DNA of 64,000 nt, taken from positions 465,601 to 529,600 of the forward strand of contig PSQN01000001.1 in NCBI GenBank assembly GCA_002989075.1, written 5' to 3'. Shown in pieces: positions 22,776 to 37,440 of this stretch; positions within the stretch are counted from its first letter, which is position 1, and each line of letters starts with the position of its first letter. Below the pieces are notes generated by a model. It was not told the DNA's origin. It searched no databases and saw only the letters and a program-made list of their open reading frames with translations. Both the position numbers and the translations under genes were made by a program. The stretch is from Arthonia radiata. Its lineage: Eukaryota; Ascomycota; Arthoniomycetes; Arthoniales; Arthoniaceae.

Positions 22776-23707
22776 ATGTCTGGTGGTGGTATGCTTGCAG
22801 CTCTCGAGGCTCCCATCTAGCCTTGATTGCTGTCCCCGCCGGTCTAATCCAACCTAGGCGATGACAAGCTTTTCTCCGACGGGTACTTAAAGTTCGAACA
22901 TATCGTCGAGTTTTGGAGTAACTGGATGATTACCTTTGTCGTTCCGGCTGCCGGCATCACAGCGCTTTGGATCAACCGAATGGCTTTCAAAAACGCCCTG
23001 GGGAAAGTGAGATCAGGAGGAGCCAAGAGAGGCGATGTAGCTTGGAAATTCACGCGCGACAGGATCAGGGAGGCGAGGGACGATCCAGACATGAAGAATA
23101 TCCTGGCAGCACAACAGGCTGCCGCATACTGGAGAGACGATCATCATCACGACACGGCACAGTATGACCGCCTGCACGAGCTCTTGGAGTCGGCGAAACG
23201 AAGCGTGGCTAGTAGTGAGAATGTGAACGACCTACACGCTAAGTTGGACAGCGCCAGAACGTTAGACTTTGCCGAGGATGTTTTCAACAAAATGAATACC
23301 AGAGACCGCAAAGTAGAGAGAGAGGAGGTCGTTGAACTGGAAGCCAAAAAACCTCAGAGGACTGGAACTGGGTGAATATTGGACCCACGCCTACAGTACA
23401 GAGCACTGCTAACCTCGAGAGCAGGCTTAGTGCACATTCTGGAAAAAATTCAATGATAAGCAACATTTCACACCATCTTGGTCATATTCCCGGTCTTCAA
23501 AAAAGAGCTGAGACGCTTGCGGGCCATGAGAAGGCGGGGGGTAGTAATACAGCGGGTTGGGACCGCGCAAGCAGTATGGAAGAGGGTGCGGATAATAGCA
23601 AGGGCAAGGGTAGAGCGGACAAGCATATCTTACCTTCCCACCCATTCAAGAAACCTCCAGGAAGGTCTGCTCTAGGAAAGACAGCTGAGGACGAAAAGGA
23701 GGATTAG
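22776..23707 (+). CDS. Small predicted membrane protein, unknown function
   Basis: Three exons: 22776-22788, 22858-23371, 23425-23707. The 69-nt intron 1 (GTATGC/CCTAG) and 53-nt intron 2 (GTGAAT, branch GCTAAC, GAGCAG) keep phase, giving 269 residues. The first exon encodes only MSGG plus one base. One membrane segment is predicted at about 26-44 (WMITFVVPAAGITALWI). It is followed by a charged helical region (KFTRDRIREARDDPDMKNIL), a His/Asp patch (DDHHHD) and a disordered Lys-rich tail ending EDEKED. Without intron 2 the protein would stop at 23,375. Family not recognised. The gene ends within about 100 bp of the AT-rich repeat block. Confidence 0.75.
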
Positions 23708-23827
23708 GACTAGCGTCTCTATCCGATGAACTGTCAACATGCTTACCTAGGGGAGTTGATAAGCCTACCACCTCCAATTACTAGGGCCACCACCCTACGT
23801 AACTATTGTATACAAAGTTTGTCTGTG

Positions 23828-24496
23828 CGCGCGCATCTACAGTATAATATATAGTATATACCGTAAGTATACTATATAATCTCTTCCCCTAGAGGGCTAG
23901 TATAACTTATAAAAACGTAGGTCGAGCGCGAATCTAGAAGGGACCTGTAAGAGAGTCCTTTTATAGTATAGTATAGAAAGAAGGTACCTATAGGAGGATC
24001 TAGATAACTATAAGAGCTAGAGGATAGAGAATATTTATAGTACTGAAGGGATAGTAGCTCTAGTAATTAGAGATAGTAGGCTTATTAATTCCTTTTATCT
24101 AGATACTTACCTAGATACTAGTATATTATCTAATTAGATAATCTATATAGATAGCTTATATAAGCTTTTTAATTGAAGATAGTCCTACTAATCTTTATTA
24201 TTATATAGTAAGGTATAGAAGGCTTAATTAAATCTAGTCTTAAGTAGATTTAAAAGAGTATAATATAGAGAACCTACTAAAGTATAGATAATAAGCTACT
24301 ACCTCTTTATTACTACTATTATCTACTAACTCTATTAGTATTAATATTCTCTAGTATATATTCTATATAATTCTTCTAAATAGTATAGATATAATATTAC
24401 TAATAGTAATATTTAACTAGATCTTTTCTATATAGGTCTAGTTAATAATAGTTAAGAATACTAATAAGTATATATATCTATACTACTAAGAAGAGC
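23828..24496. other. AT-rich degenerate DNA, unclassified
   Basis: Between the last gene and the first solo LTR. Only TA/CTA/TAG-rich text is seen; no element boundary or coding remnant could be recognised. Confidence 0.5.
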
Positions 24497-25004
24497 TGTT
24501 AAAAATTAACCAACTAGCTAGTTAGCCGGAACCCTTAGAGGCCTGGAGTATCGAATAGGTCCTACTAGCTGTCTCGGTCTAAAATAGAACAAGCCTTTTA
24601 TCTAAAGGGTCGGACCTAGTAGCCCGAGTCTAGGACAAAAAGGAGCATTATATAACTCGTTCTAAACAGCTGGCCTGTAGTCTAAGACAACATAAAATAG
24701 ACTTAAAGACTAATAGTTTTAGATAGATAGAATTATTGTCTTATACGGTAAGTTACGGGTTATTTAGCTCCTATTAAAAAGAATAGATATCTAATAAGTT
24801 CTATACAGGCCGCTAGACTTAGATATATAAGCTAAGATCTTTTTAGAGAATTCTAGCTAATAAGATAGACAATATAACAACAGCTTCTCTTTGCTACTAA
24901 GTATTGTACCTGTACTAAGCCTAAGTATTGTACCAGTCTTAAGCTGGTCTCGTCTTCCTACTCTTTGTAGTAGTATTCTTCTTCTTCCCTGCACCTCTTT
25001 AACA
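24497..25004 (+). mobile_element. Solo LTR, family 2, heavily mutated copy
   Basis: 508 bp bounded by TGTTA and TAACA, with the 5-bp target duplication AGAGC on both sides (24492-24496 and 25005-25009). It aligns along its full length with 63,327-63,832. Most differences are C-to-T or G-to-A in this copy. No internal retroelement sequence adjoins it, so it is a solo LTR. The parent superfamily (Copia or Gypsy) is not determined. Confidence 0.85.
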
Positions 25005-25344
25005 AGAGCTAGAAGAAATTCTATAGTAGCGAGTTTAGAAGCTAATTATTTTAATAGAAGCCTAGACATATCTTAGTATTATTATTATTATAGATATATT
25101 TAGTATACTAATAATGGTATTATACTAGAAAGAAGAGCTATAAGACTAGCTATTAAATATAGAGATAAGAGCTACTATACTATATAACTAATTTAAATGA
25201 ATAAATTAATACTTATAACTCTAACTACTCTAGTAAGAGTATAATAATAAGAAACTATCTTAAAAGAATATTAGTACCTTTAGTAATATACTTCTTTATA
25301 CCTAGGGATACTACTAGTACTTACCTTACTATTAATAAGTATAT

Positions 25345-26340
25345 ACTTTAGAGGCTCTCTTAAATGTTTAGAGATAGTTATAGTATAGTTATAAAAAGGT
25401 TATAATATAGTTTTTAGTATCTATACTATACTAATCTAGATTAAATAAACTACTAAAACTATATTAAAACTAGAATAGTTTCTTAGATATCTACTCTCTA
25501 TATCTATAGTAGTGAAAGAGTCTATATCTAGTAATATATTTATAATTTAGTAAATTCTAACTGAAGTTAGAGCTACTATACTAATATATATATATATATC
25601 TATTTATTTAACTATATTTTTACTAAGCTACTAGTTTGTATTCTATTCTGATTATCTAGAAAATTAAGAAAATTAAGAAAATTATCTAAAAAAGTTCTAG
25701 TTATAGTTACAATATTTAATTCTAGATAATATAGGTAATATAATACTACTAAGAAACTATATATAAAACTATTTTAGGAAGCTACGCTAGGTTTAACTAA
25801 CCCTATTTTAAAGAAGAAGTAGCTATCTAGTAACATAAAGCTAACTTACTAATTAGCAGCGCTAGATAAAAAATTATTAAAGTTTTAGAATCTAGGCCAA
25901 AAGTTACTATAGAAAGCTATTCTAGTACCTAGTATAGTATCTACTAGGCTAAGCTAGACTTAGAAGAAAAAATAGAATTATATATTCTAGATCTTATAAC
26001 CGCTATTTATACTAAAAGTATATTAAAATTTAGATTAGTAGAGTTAGACTAATAGCGGGTTGTTTATTTAATACAAAGTTATAACATAGTTATAATATAG
26101 TAGTAAAACTAGATTAGATCTTATTTCTACTCTATTAATAGTAATAAAATATATTATAGCTATATTACTAGTATTATAAAGTATTTTAGTAGCGGTAGCG
26201 GTTATAAGATTTAAATTTATAAGAGTTTTTAAAATTAGTTTAATCTAGTTTTAAAACCGTTCTATATCTATTATATAATAGTCTAATAATAAGATTATAA
26301 TAGTATCTAAACCTATAGAATAGGCTATAAGGTAGTATAT
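25345..26340 (+). repeat. Unclassified dispersed repeat R, copy 1
   Basis: Shares long stretches with copies at 28,030-29,053 (inverted) and 59,895-60,810 (direct). Shared words include GAAGCTACGCTAGG, ATTTAATTCTAGATAAT and CCTATAGAATAGGCTATAAG. No coding sense is readable after mutation. Confidence 0.7.
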
Positions 26341-27410
26341 TATGAAAACTATAATATTTATATTATGATAGCTCTATTAAAGGTATTTCTACTTAGTTTA
26401 AAGATATAGATTGTTACTACTAAGATTTATATACTTAAAATAGTATAGTACTAAGAAAAGAATAAGTATAGTCTAATCAGCCTTAAATCTAAATTTAAAG
26501 TCTAGTTCTCTAATACTAAAGCTATTATTTCTACTCTACTTATAGTCTTCTAGTAATATAGCTAGTAGTACTATATACTATAGATTTATAATCTATTTAC
26601 CTCTAAAAAGCTTTTTCTTATCTACAGAGATATAGGCTATAGTATATATAGTAGTATTAATAATAAGCTCTAGTAATACCTCTATTCTAAGCTTTAAAGA
26701 CTATATAATTCTAGAAATAAAGCCTTTTTAAAAGGTAAATACTATAAGATAGTCTCTACTAATAGTAGAATTAACTATAGTCTCTTATATAATAATAGAA
26801 TTATCTTCTTTATAATGACTATTAAATTTATAGATAGAATTCTAAAGAGATACAAAGATAAACTACTATAAAGTATAGTAATAGTAAAATTTAAGCTTAT
26901 TAAGAGTAATTTACTACTTAGAGTATATCTCTATAATTAGTATATAGGCGTTATTAGCTATACTAACTAGTATTAAGTCTGCTACTTAGTTTAATATATC
27001 TACTAGCTTTACCTCTAGTAAGCTAAATAGTATCTTCTTCTTAACTATACTTTTATTAATATCTACATTCTCTTTAAAAAGAGTAACTAGTAAAGCTATT
27101 ATAGTTAAAATTATATATATAGATATATTTATATATTAATTATAAAGTCTCTTATAAAGAAGTACTAATAATACTAACTATATAGCTATAGCTCTATAGA
27201 CTATAAGAAGCTATTAATAGATAAAGTAAAGCTAAAGAATAATAAAAATTTATTAATTAGAGTTATTAGGTTCTAAACTATATATTTTAAAATACTTAAA
27301 GGCTAAAATTTTTCTAAAAAAAAGTAATTGAAATAACTCTTTTTCAATAATCTTTTATCTTATCTGTATAAAATACTAAAATTTTTTTTTTTGAAAATAT
27401 AAGCTTTTTC

Positions 27411-27560
27411 TCTACTTTTACTTTTAATAGAAGTTGTAATAGCTTTTACTATAAAATAAAAGTTCTAATAATTAGTTTTTTTTTACTTTAACTTTTATTC
27501 TTCTTCTACTTTTAATAAAATTACTATCTTTTACAGAAAATTCTTTATATATATATAATA
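27411..27560 (+). repeat. Left arm of a ~150-bp inverted repeat (S)
   Basis: Matches the reverse complement of 29,220-29,366. Both start at the outer end with TCTACTTTTA, contain AAAAGTTCTAATAATTAGT and end near ATATATAATA. The arms flank about 1.65 kb that contains repeat R copy 2. Confidence 0.65.
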
Positions 27561-28029
27561 ATTTTCTAATTGGATAAAAAACTAGTATCTAGATAAATAT
27601 ATTAGTAGTTTATTAAATAGAACTAAGTAAAAATATTTTTATAGATATTAATTAAAAGATATAGTTACACTAATAATTATTAGTAGATATATAGCTAGTA
27701 AAAAAACAAGTATACTACTATAACTACTACTAATCTTTAAGTATAGTATAGTAGCTAATTTTAGTTTAAATTAGATATAAATTATATTAGATTAATTACT
27801 ATATTATACTCTAATAGCTAATTATTATACTATCTTTTTAATATAGTTTCTAAAGTATAAAAAAACTTATTAATCTATTTATTTATAGTTATTAAGAATT
27901 AGTAGATATATCTAGTTTTATTCTTTATATAGTAGCTTTAGTATAGCTTAATAGACTGAATATACTAGAATCTCTAATATAGATATCTATCTTAATACTA
28001 GACTTCTGATTTATCTAGTTCTAAATTTC

Positions 28030-29053
28030 TATACTATCTTATAGCCTATTCTATAGGTTAAAATACTATTAGAATACTATTAGAATATTATTGTAATACT
28101 ATACTAAAATAGGTATAGAACAGTTTCAAGGCTAGATCATACTATATTAAAAAATACTTATATATTTAGATCTTATAACTACTACTCCTACTAAAATATT
28201 AATTTTTACTAATAATCTAGTTATAATAGTTATTATAATTATAATTATAGTAAAAATAAGATCTAATATAGTTTTACTACTATGTTATAGCTATATTATA
28301 ACCTTATATTAAATAAACAACCTAAGACTAGTCTAACTCTTCTTGAAATTTAGATTTTTATTTAGTTCTAGTTTTAGTTCTAGTAGTAGTAGTAGTAGTA
28401 GTAGTCATAAGGTCTAGAAATTATAACTTTATTTTTTTCTATCTAAGTCTACCTTAGCTAGCTAGTTACTATACTAGATAGTAAAATATCTTGCTATACT
28501 AACTTTTAGCCTAGATCCTTAAAAACTAAAAAGATTTTTTCTAGTATTGCTAGTTACTAAGATAGCCTTAGATTACTAGATAGCTACTTCTTCTTTTAAA
28601 TAGGGTCAGATAACTCTAGCGTAGCTTTCTAAAATAGTCTATATTTAGTTTTATATTAGGTTTATATTATCTATATTGTATAAACTAGATCTTATAACTA
28701 CTACTAAATCTTTAATAAAAATAAAATTTTAAATATATATTAATCTAGATACCTAGAAGATAATCTAGATATACTCTTAGTTTTAAACTTATATATATAT
28801 ACTAGTAGATTTTATAGCTATACTTATATCTAGAACTATTATAAAAATATATTTAGAAGCTAAATATATAGTATATATAGAATCTTATATTTTTCTAGAT
28901 ATAGACTTAATCTTAAAAACTATTTTTAGTAATAGTATAGCTTTAGTACCCTTTATAATCTAGATTTCTACTATTAAAATACTAATAACTTTATTATAAC
29001 TTTTTTAGTACTAGAGAACAACTATATCCAAACTTCTAAGAGGGTCTCTAAGG
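28030..29053 (-). repeat. Unclassified dispersed repeat R, copy 2
   Basis: Inverted relative to copies 1 and 3. The reverse complement reads GAAAGCTACGCTAGAG, GAAGTAGCTATCTAGTAAT and GGTTGTTTATTTAATA, in the same order as in copy 1. It differs by insertions, including a (TAG)n tract. Confidence 0.7.
28381..28405 (+). repeat. (TAG)8 microsatellite
   Basis: Eight uninterrupted TAG units inside repeat R copy 2; absent at the matching place in copies 1 and 3. Confidence 0.9.
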
Positions 29054-29219
29054 TAGCTAGCTATTAATTTAATTATTTTAACTTTAGCTTTTAACTAGTT
29101 ATATATCTAGTATAATAGCTTTTATTAAGTCTTTATTACTATTATACTTATTACTTATTATTTTATTCTATTAAAATAGCTAGTTCTTATTAGAATTAAA
29201 CTTAGATTAGCTATTCTAC

Positions 29220-29366
29220 TATTATATATAGAGTTTTCTATAAAATATAGTAATTCTATTAGAAGCAGAAGTAGAATAGAAGTTAAAGTAAAAAAATACT
29301 AATTATTAGAACTTTTAGTTTATAATAAAAGCTATTATTATAACTTCTATTAAAATTAAAAGTAGA
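29220..29366 (-). repeat. Right arm of the ~150-bp inverted repeat (S)
   Basis: Inverted partner of 27,411-27,560, with the same outer terminus (TAAAAGTAGA read on plus). No target duplication could be recognised beside the arms. Confidence 0.65.
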
Positions 29367-31588
29367 ATAAAACCTTAAAGTTACTCTAGAGAGCTAAAGT
29401 ATAGGGCTAGTATAGGGCTAATATAGTATATAATAGTACTAATATTAGTAGTAAGATTAGTAGTATAAATTAGTTAGCGCTTATAAGTATATTAATATTA
29501 GATATTACTATAGTATCTAGCAATTAAATTATAATATAGTAGTAAGGTACTTATTATCTAATATATACTAATATTACTACTATATTAACTATCTTTATAT
29601 ATTAGGTTATATATATTAAAAGCTAATATAAGTACTATAAAGACTTTTGTATTAAGTATATTATTTAAATATATATATTATATTTATTACTTATATTACT
29701 ATAGTACTTACTTGTATATAATCTATACTTTAGTTATACTTTAACTAAAACTATTTCTTTATAATCTTCTTATTACTACTATTTTATAAAATACTTATAT
29801 TTAGAGATATCTTTATAAAGTATACTATCTTATTTACTACTACTAGTAGTCTAAAGATATACTATTTATTTAATTACTATATCTATAGGCCTAATACCTT
29901 ATTACTTACTACTATACTATCTTTATTTTTTATTTAGTAAAGTACTATAGTAATAAAAAATAAGAGATTATTATACTAAAAGTAGTAGGTAAATAGCTAA
30001 TTAATACATATAAAGCTATTATATACTTATATAAAGTTACTAAGATTAATTATCGATTAATAGTTATTATCTCTATAGTATATTAGTATAAAGCTATTTA
30101 TAAATAGCTTTATAAAGACTTATAGAGCTATATAAAAATGTATTATAGCTGTTTTACTTTACTATAAAAAGATATAATATTAGATCTACTATATTTATAA
30201 GTTATAGCTTTATAAAGATAGTATATAAAGGTATAATTAAATAAAAGAGTTTTAATATTATAGTAAGCCTAGTAAGTACTTAGTAATAGTATTATAAAAA
30301 TAAAGTCTAATAAAAAGGTTAAAATATAGTAATAAAAGATATTAGGTAGTATAGTAGTAAACTTTAAATCCTCTTCTTTATCTTTATATTTGGCTAATAG
30401 TAAAAAGCTATTTATAAGTATAGAGCAGTAATATTAAGTATAGTAATTACTTTATATAAGTTTTTATATAATTACTAGATATCTCTTACTATAAAAGTAT
30501 GTTTAATAGTATATTATAGTATTATAGTAAACAAATTCTATATTATTAGCTTACTATAGTATATTACTAATTAATATATAAAAGAATATATATATAAATT
30601 TTATAGAGTAGAGACAGTTTGCTATAGTATATAGTTTACTCTAGAGAAATACTAGCTTATATACTTAATCTAAAGTAGAAAATACTTATAGACCGACCTA
30701 GCCTTATCTATTTAAGTTAATAGTTAGAGTATTTAGGTTTAAAAAAAAAGAGATATATATTTTAGATATATAAGTTAATTTAAAGCTTATATAAAGGGTA
30801 TAGCTTAACTATATTACTTAAAGGAGTAAAGAGAGCCTTTTATACTTAAATTAGATTATAGCATTAATATAGGGCGTATTAGCTAGATATATAGCTATAA
30901 TCTATATAGCGGTTATTTAGTCTAGTATACTCTATAGAACTTTAAAATAGAGTATATTAATAAAGTTATATAAGCTACTAAGATATACTAAGTAAGCTCT
31001 TACTAAAAAGTAAAATAATTATCTTTATTATACTATAAGAGCTTACTAAAGAACCTTTATTATAGTTCTTAAAAAGAAAACTAGTATTCTACTAGTAAAC
31101 TTATATATATATATATCTTAAATATTTAATATATACTTAGTATATAACAAGCTCTAGTAGAGTTTAAAATTAATATAGTACTTAACTAGTTCTAAGTAAG
31201 TATAAAGTAACTAAAGTAAATTTATTAAAGGCCCTATATATATTAAAAAAAGTTTAAAGTATAGTTCTTTATCCTACAAAAGCGTATTAGTAGTAATATA
31301 TAATATATAGTACGCTCTAAGATAGTTATAAAGACCTTTTTAGTAATAAAATAGAAATAATATTAAGCTACCTACTAACTTAACGACAGAGTATATACTT
31401 TTATAGCCTAAAAGATACTATAGTATTTTAACTATAGAAAGCTCTATATATAGCTCTCTAAGGCTATAACTATAGTACTATTTTTTCTACGCTTAAAGAT
31501 ACTTAAACTAAATACTTAGCTGTTTTATATTAATGTCTCTAATATTAGTCTTAGTTATAACTATAGATAAGGCCTCTAGACTATTAAA
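29367..31588. other. AT-rich degenerate DNA, unclassified
   Basis: About 2.2 kb of mutated sequence between the S arm and element A. It is probably older transposon remains. I recognised no family, terminal repeat or readable coding motif. Confidence 0.5.
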
Positions 31589-31593
31589 TATAT

Positions 31594-32043
31594 TGTTACA
31601 GTCTTACTACATTTAGCTAGTACAAGGCTGAGCGCAGCTAACCTTATTAGAGCATTATATAGGATACCCGATAACTCCGATATAGCAACGTCCGCGACGT
31701 CGCTATATTACAATAGAATCCCGATAGCACAACAAAGAAGCTATCGCAACCGTCGGACATAGAGAAACCTACCTATATACCTTAAACTATATAGCTAGAC
31801 TAATAGCCAACCTTAGAATAGACTTTAGTTTATTAACTTAATATCTAAATATAAGTTTTTTAGCTATATTTAAGTAATATACTTTACCTTCTATTTACTC
31901 TAGTTAAGCCTCTCTTACTCTCTATAATCTGTTTTACCTCTCTTATCTTTTAGTTTCTAGCATATAAGATACTTACTACTAAGGTCGATAAGTATATAAG
32001 GTAAGTAAGCCTTAGTTCGGTTTTTTTAGCGACTAGCGTTATA
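31594..32043 (+). repeat. 5' LTR of element A
   Basis: 450 bp. Contains the conserved word GACGTCGCTATATTACAATA, mutated from a CpG-rich core that B and C preserve better. Confidence 0.9.
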
Positions 32044-32085
32044 CTTTAATAGACTCGCTATAAAAGTAGAGAAAGTAGATTAATT

Positions 32086-35000
32086 ATATCTACTACTTTA
32101 GTACCCAATAGCCGCAACGCTATAAATAGGTTAGCTAATAGAATAGCTAATATAAGTAAGATATTAAATATTAATATTAAGATAGAAAAAAGCTTTTTAA
32201 ATAAACGTTCTAAAGTTACTTTATTCTTAATACGCCTAGCTATATACTTTAAGACTTATAAAAACTAGTTTTTAAACAACACTACTATAGTTTTATTTGC
32301 TATCTCTTATATAAATAGAAACGCTTATAAGTAGTTTAAGTACTACTTTAATGACTTCTTATTTGCTCTAATAAAGAGTAAGCGCGAGAATACTAATAAA
32401 TTCTTCGTTAATTTCGTTTTCTTCTAAAAAAAGCTTAGAGAGATTTTTAGTTAGACCGACGCTAGACGCATCGGTATTAAAAAGCTTTAAAATCTAAAGT
32501 AAATTAGACTAGCAAGTAAATATACCGTCGAATTTATACAGTATGCTAATTAAATAGGATAGAACAAGAAATCCCTTATCGAGACCTTTTATAAAAAACT
32601 TAAAGACTATATTAAGAAAATAATCTATATTTGTAGAGAAAAGTTTAACGATCTCGATAGTTTTATATAACGAGCTAAGAAGATTAACGACAGTAACTTC
32701 GAAAGATAGATAAAAAAGAAGGGTAACCCTACTAATAGGTTTTATAGAATAAAGAATCGAGCAAACTTATAATAAGACCGGAGCAATTCAATAGAGTTAG
32801 ATTTTATAAAGCCTCGAGAGAAACTAAACAACTAGGAAAGAGAATATAGAATAAAGAACAAACTATACTTATATTGCGGAAAGCTAGGGTATTAAGTTAA
32901 GAAATACTATTCTAAGAAACAACAGTTTAATAGTATAGGGCGAAGCGAGTACAACAATAGGCGACCTCTAAAACCCCGCTCGCCGCGACAATAATTTAAT
33001 ATAACGACTTTAACAAAGACTCTTAATATGCTTTAAGACTTAGAACTACTATTAAAACTAAACTTATTTAAGCTACATACGAATTAGAATACCGACAATA
33101 AGGTATAGAAAGAAATAAAAGAACGTTAAATAAAACAGAGACAATAGAACTTATAAGACTAAAACAATATTAACCGCACTATCCCGAGGTATTAGGTATA
33201 AAGTACCGTTACATTATATAAAACACTATTCTAAACCGCGTACTACGATAACAATTATACGATTTATAAATTTAATAAGCAGGGATTAGAATAGTAGCCA
33301 AAGAAACTAATATCTCCGAAACAAGGTTCAATACAAGAACTAGGCTTTACTTAAAAACAACCTAAGTCACCTTATTTAGAGACTTAGAGGGAATTTAAGA
33401 AAGAATAAGCCGTAGGAATTAAGTAAGATAGCACCTATAATACGTTATAGGCAAAATAACGACTTAAAGACAAAAATATAGATTCTAATAGTACGAAAGT
33501 TACTCTCGAGAATAATACTAATTAGAAAGAATAAACTCTAATTTGTTAGAAAGGAATAATATAGAGACTTTATTAGAGAGCCTTTTATAAAGAGAAGTTA
33601 AGCGCTAATAAAGACATTAACGATACTCCGGAATATATTTACTTACGTTTACAATAACTAATAGACTATCTTATTAGAAGTTTAGAATTATATAGTTAGT
33701 ACTAATATCTTCGATTAACAATATATAATCTGTAAATACAACGAGTTTTAACTAACGATAGTTGTATAATTAAAGTAAAGATCGTAAACAATAAACTAGA
33801 CGTTATCATAAAAGTAGTATTAAAATACCTTATACAGGAATCCTTATAGTAAATTAACTAATAATAGGTTTCGGTACTTAAAATACTCTAGAACGTATAC
33901 AATTAATAGGAAAAAGACTAGACCGACTACTTTAAGGGCAGTAGTACCGACCTGTTTAACAGTTAAACTTTTTAAGAGTCTAGCTTTATGTAAGCTTAGC
34001 TACTTATAGAATATATTTATATACTTAGGCAACAACAAACTACAAAAATATTGAAATTATAATTATTTTAAGCGTAATAGGTAACTTTATTTTAATACGC
34101 TGCGTTAAAGAGTATTAAATATAAATATAAAAGAAAAAATTACTTTATATAATATTTAAATTCTAAAAGGCAGAGAAAACAGTCGACTACAAAAATTTGC
34201 TAATAAATATAACTATTAAGAACTATTAAGAAGAAATTACTTATAATATTGTAAATATTAACCAGTACTACGCTGTATTAGGTATACTTTAGTTACAATA
34301 ATATAACTTAAAAGTAAATTAAAGAACTAAGAAACTCCTCTTTACTAAGTATAAGCACTCTAAATAAGAGTTATTCTACAGAATAAATACCTTATAAGCT
34401 ATTTTTAGTAGTAAAGATAAGAAGCGCAATAAAGAACTTATACAGATTAGTACTACTATACTCTAATACTTAGATACTTTATAAAAAAAGTCTACCGTAG
34501 TATCTTATCTATAGCTAACTATATATAAGTATAAATAAAAAACGACTGTATGCTAATAATTCTATACAACGACAAGTACTTAGTTAATTACTAAGATACT
34601 CAAGAAATATAATTAATTTTAATACTTATTTAAGAAAGCTAAGCCGAACTTAGCTCTACTAGAATATAAACTGTAAGATTATGCAATATCTTTATAAAAA
34701 GGTAAGATACCGATATTTAATTTAATATACTTTTTATTAGAAGTAGAAAATTAAGCGCTTCGCGATTATTTCGATAAAAACCTTAAAAAAGGCTTTATCT
34801 AAAAATTAATATTACTAGCCGAATATCTAATACTCTTTATACCGAAGAAGAATAGTAAACTAAGACTTTATATAGACTATAAACAATTAAACAGGATAAT
34901 TATAAAAAATCGGTATTCGTTGCTATATATCGATAAAATTATAGATCGATTATATAACGCGTAATAGTTTACTAAGTTTAACTTTTAAGGAGCCTATAAC

Positions 35001-37440
35001 CTAATTTATATAAAAGAAGGTAAAGAATAAAAAACCGCCTTTCGTACAAGATACAGACTATTTAAGTATTGCGTTATACTCTTTAAGCTAATAAACCTAT
35101 CTATATTATTTTAAAAACTAATTAACAATATACTTAGTAATTACTTAGATATATTTATAACTACTTATCTAAACGATATTCTAGTATATAGCTATATACT
35201 AAAAAAATATAGAAAATATATTAAAAAAGTTTTAGAAAGATTAGCGTCTACCAATTTATAAATCGATATTAAGAAAACTTAGTTTTACTAACAATCTATC
35301 GAATTTCTTAGATTTATAATTACCGAGTACAGTCTTTAAATAAAAGATTTAAAAATTTAATTTGTTCTAATATAGCCTATACTAAAGAATATAAAATAAT
35401 TATAATAGTTTCTTAGTTTTATTAACTACTATAGGTAATAAATATCTAATTTTAGCTAAATTATAGTACCGCTATCTTAACAGACAAAATAATCGATAGA
35501 ATTCTTTTAGACGTAAAAAGAATAATTAATATTTAAAGAGCTTAAAAAAGCCTTTAAGATTAAACTTGTACTAACAACATTTAACTCTAACCTACTAAGT
35601 ATTATAAAAATAAATACGTTAAACTATACTATTAGAGCCTATATAAGTTAAAAAAATAAGGAAGGAAAGCTTAGACTAGTAGCTTTTTACTCAAAAAAAA
35701 TATTACTTATAGAGCAGAACTACAATATTTACGATAAAGAGCTCTTAGCTATTATAGCAGCATTTAAAATATAGCGAGCTTACTTAAAAAAAGCAAACTA
35801 TATAATTATAGTATATATAAACTATAAGAACCTAACTTACTTTATAACAATAAAGAAACTTAACTACAAATAAGTTAGATAGTTAGAAACTATAGCTTTA
35901 TATAACTTTATTATTACCTACAAGGAAGGTTTTAAGAACAATAGAGCCGACGCTCTTAGCTAACAATTAAACTACCTTAATAACAAGAAACACGTCGAGC
36001 ACGCAATACTTTAAAAATACAACAACGAGATTAGATACAATTAATTAGCTATAACAACTAAGTTTATTATTAAACCAAACAGCTAAATCCTAGATATTCT
36101 AAATAACCCTAAAACTTACTAGAAGAACGAGAAACAATACCTAAAACTAACTAAGAATAATAAAGGCTATTATAAATTTTAAGAAAAAATCTACGTTCTA
36201 AGAAATCTAATCCAAAATATTATTAGTAACTTTTACAATAGCTTTATAAAGAGATATAAGAGTATTAATAATACTATTAAAAGAATTATAAGAACTTACT
36301 ATATCTTAAGAATCCAACATTACGTTAAATAATATATCCGAGAATATAATATATATATAAGAACTAAGCATCCGAAGCATTTACTATACAGTAAACTATA
36401 ATTACTAAAGATATTTAAGAGGCTATAGTATACAGTCTTATTAAACTTTATTACTAAGTTACTACTTTCTAAGGATTTACTTATAAGAGTAGCTTACAAC
36501 GCTATTTTATTTATTTATAATAAGCTAACGAAATACATATATTTTATATTATATAAGGAAGCTAGCAATTTAGAACAATTAGCGTACATCTTCCTTTAAA
36601 TTATTCTAGCTAACTATAGCTAACCGCAAAGAATTGTCTTCAATAGAGATTATAAATTTGTCTTACAATTTTAGACATCCCTAATACAATAACTAAAGAC
36701 AAAATAAAAAATGTCTACATTATTTTATTTGTAGACAGACGGACAAACAGAACGAACAAACTAGACCTTAGAATAGTACCTCTGAGTATATATTAATTAC
36801 TGGCAAGATAACTAGATACAGCTGTTACTAATTATACAAGCCGCGTATAATAATACAAAGAACGATACAACAAAAATAACTCCGTTCTATGCCTTATACA
36901 GCTATTACCCTCTTTAAGACAGATAACTATTAAATACTATTAAGAACGAAATAGCTATATGAATAGCTATAAGAATAAAGATTCTATACTAGTAGTTAAA
37001 GTCCGACAGCAAGTTTATTAACGAACGCACTAGAAAATAGTATAATAAGTTAAAAACTACCCTAAACGTAAGTATAAAAGAAGAAGAAAGAGCTTACTTA
37101 CTTATAAGAAACTTAAAAACTGTTAGATTAAGTAAAAAACTCGACTATACTAAAATAAAACCGTTTAAAATCTTATAGCAATTAAGATCTGTAATATTTA
37201 AACTTAAACTTTTAAGAATAATAAGAATATACTCTATATTCTACGTAGCACTATTAAAACTAGCCTACTTTTAAGAAGTAGAATAATTTAATCTAGAAAT
37301 TCTTTCTAATAACTAAGAACCTAAGTATAAGGTCGAAACGATTTAAGCTTATAAAAAATACTGAGGTAAACAACAATATCTTATAAAATAGAAAGGACAC
37401 TCTAAATATAAAAACTAATAGAAACTAAAATAAAACCTAA
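32086..37440 (+). pseudogene. gag-pol remnant of element A
   Basis: The gag start codon is now ATA (32086-32088) where copy C has ATG. Frames are broken by many TAA/TAG codons at former Gln and Trp positions. The zinc knuckle (near 32,875, YCGKLGY-like) and reverse transcriptase YLND (near 35,170, expected YLDD) are still readable. Not functional. Confidence 0.85.
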
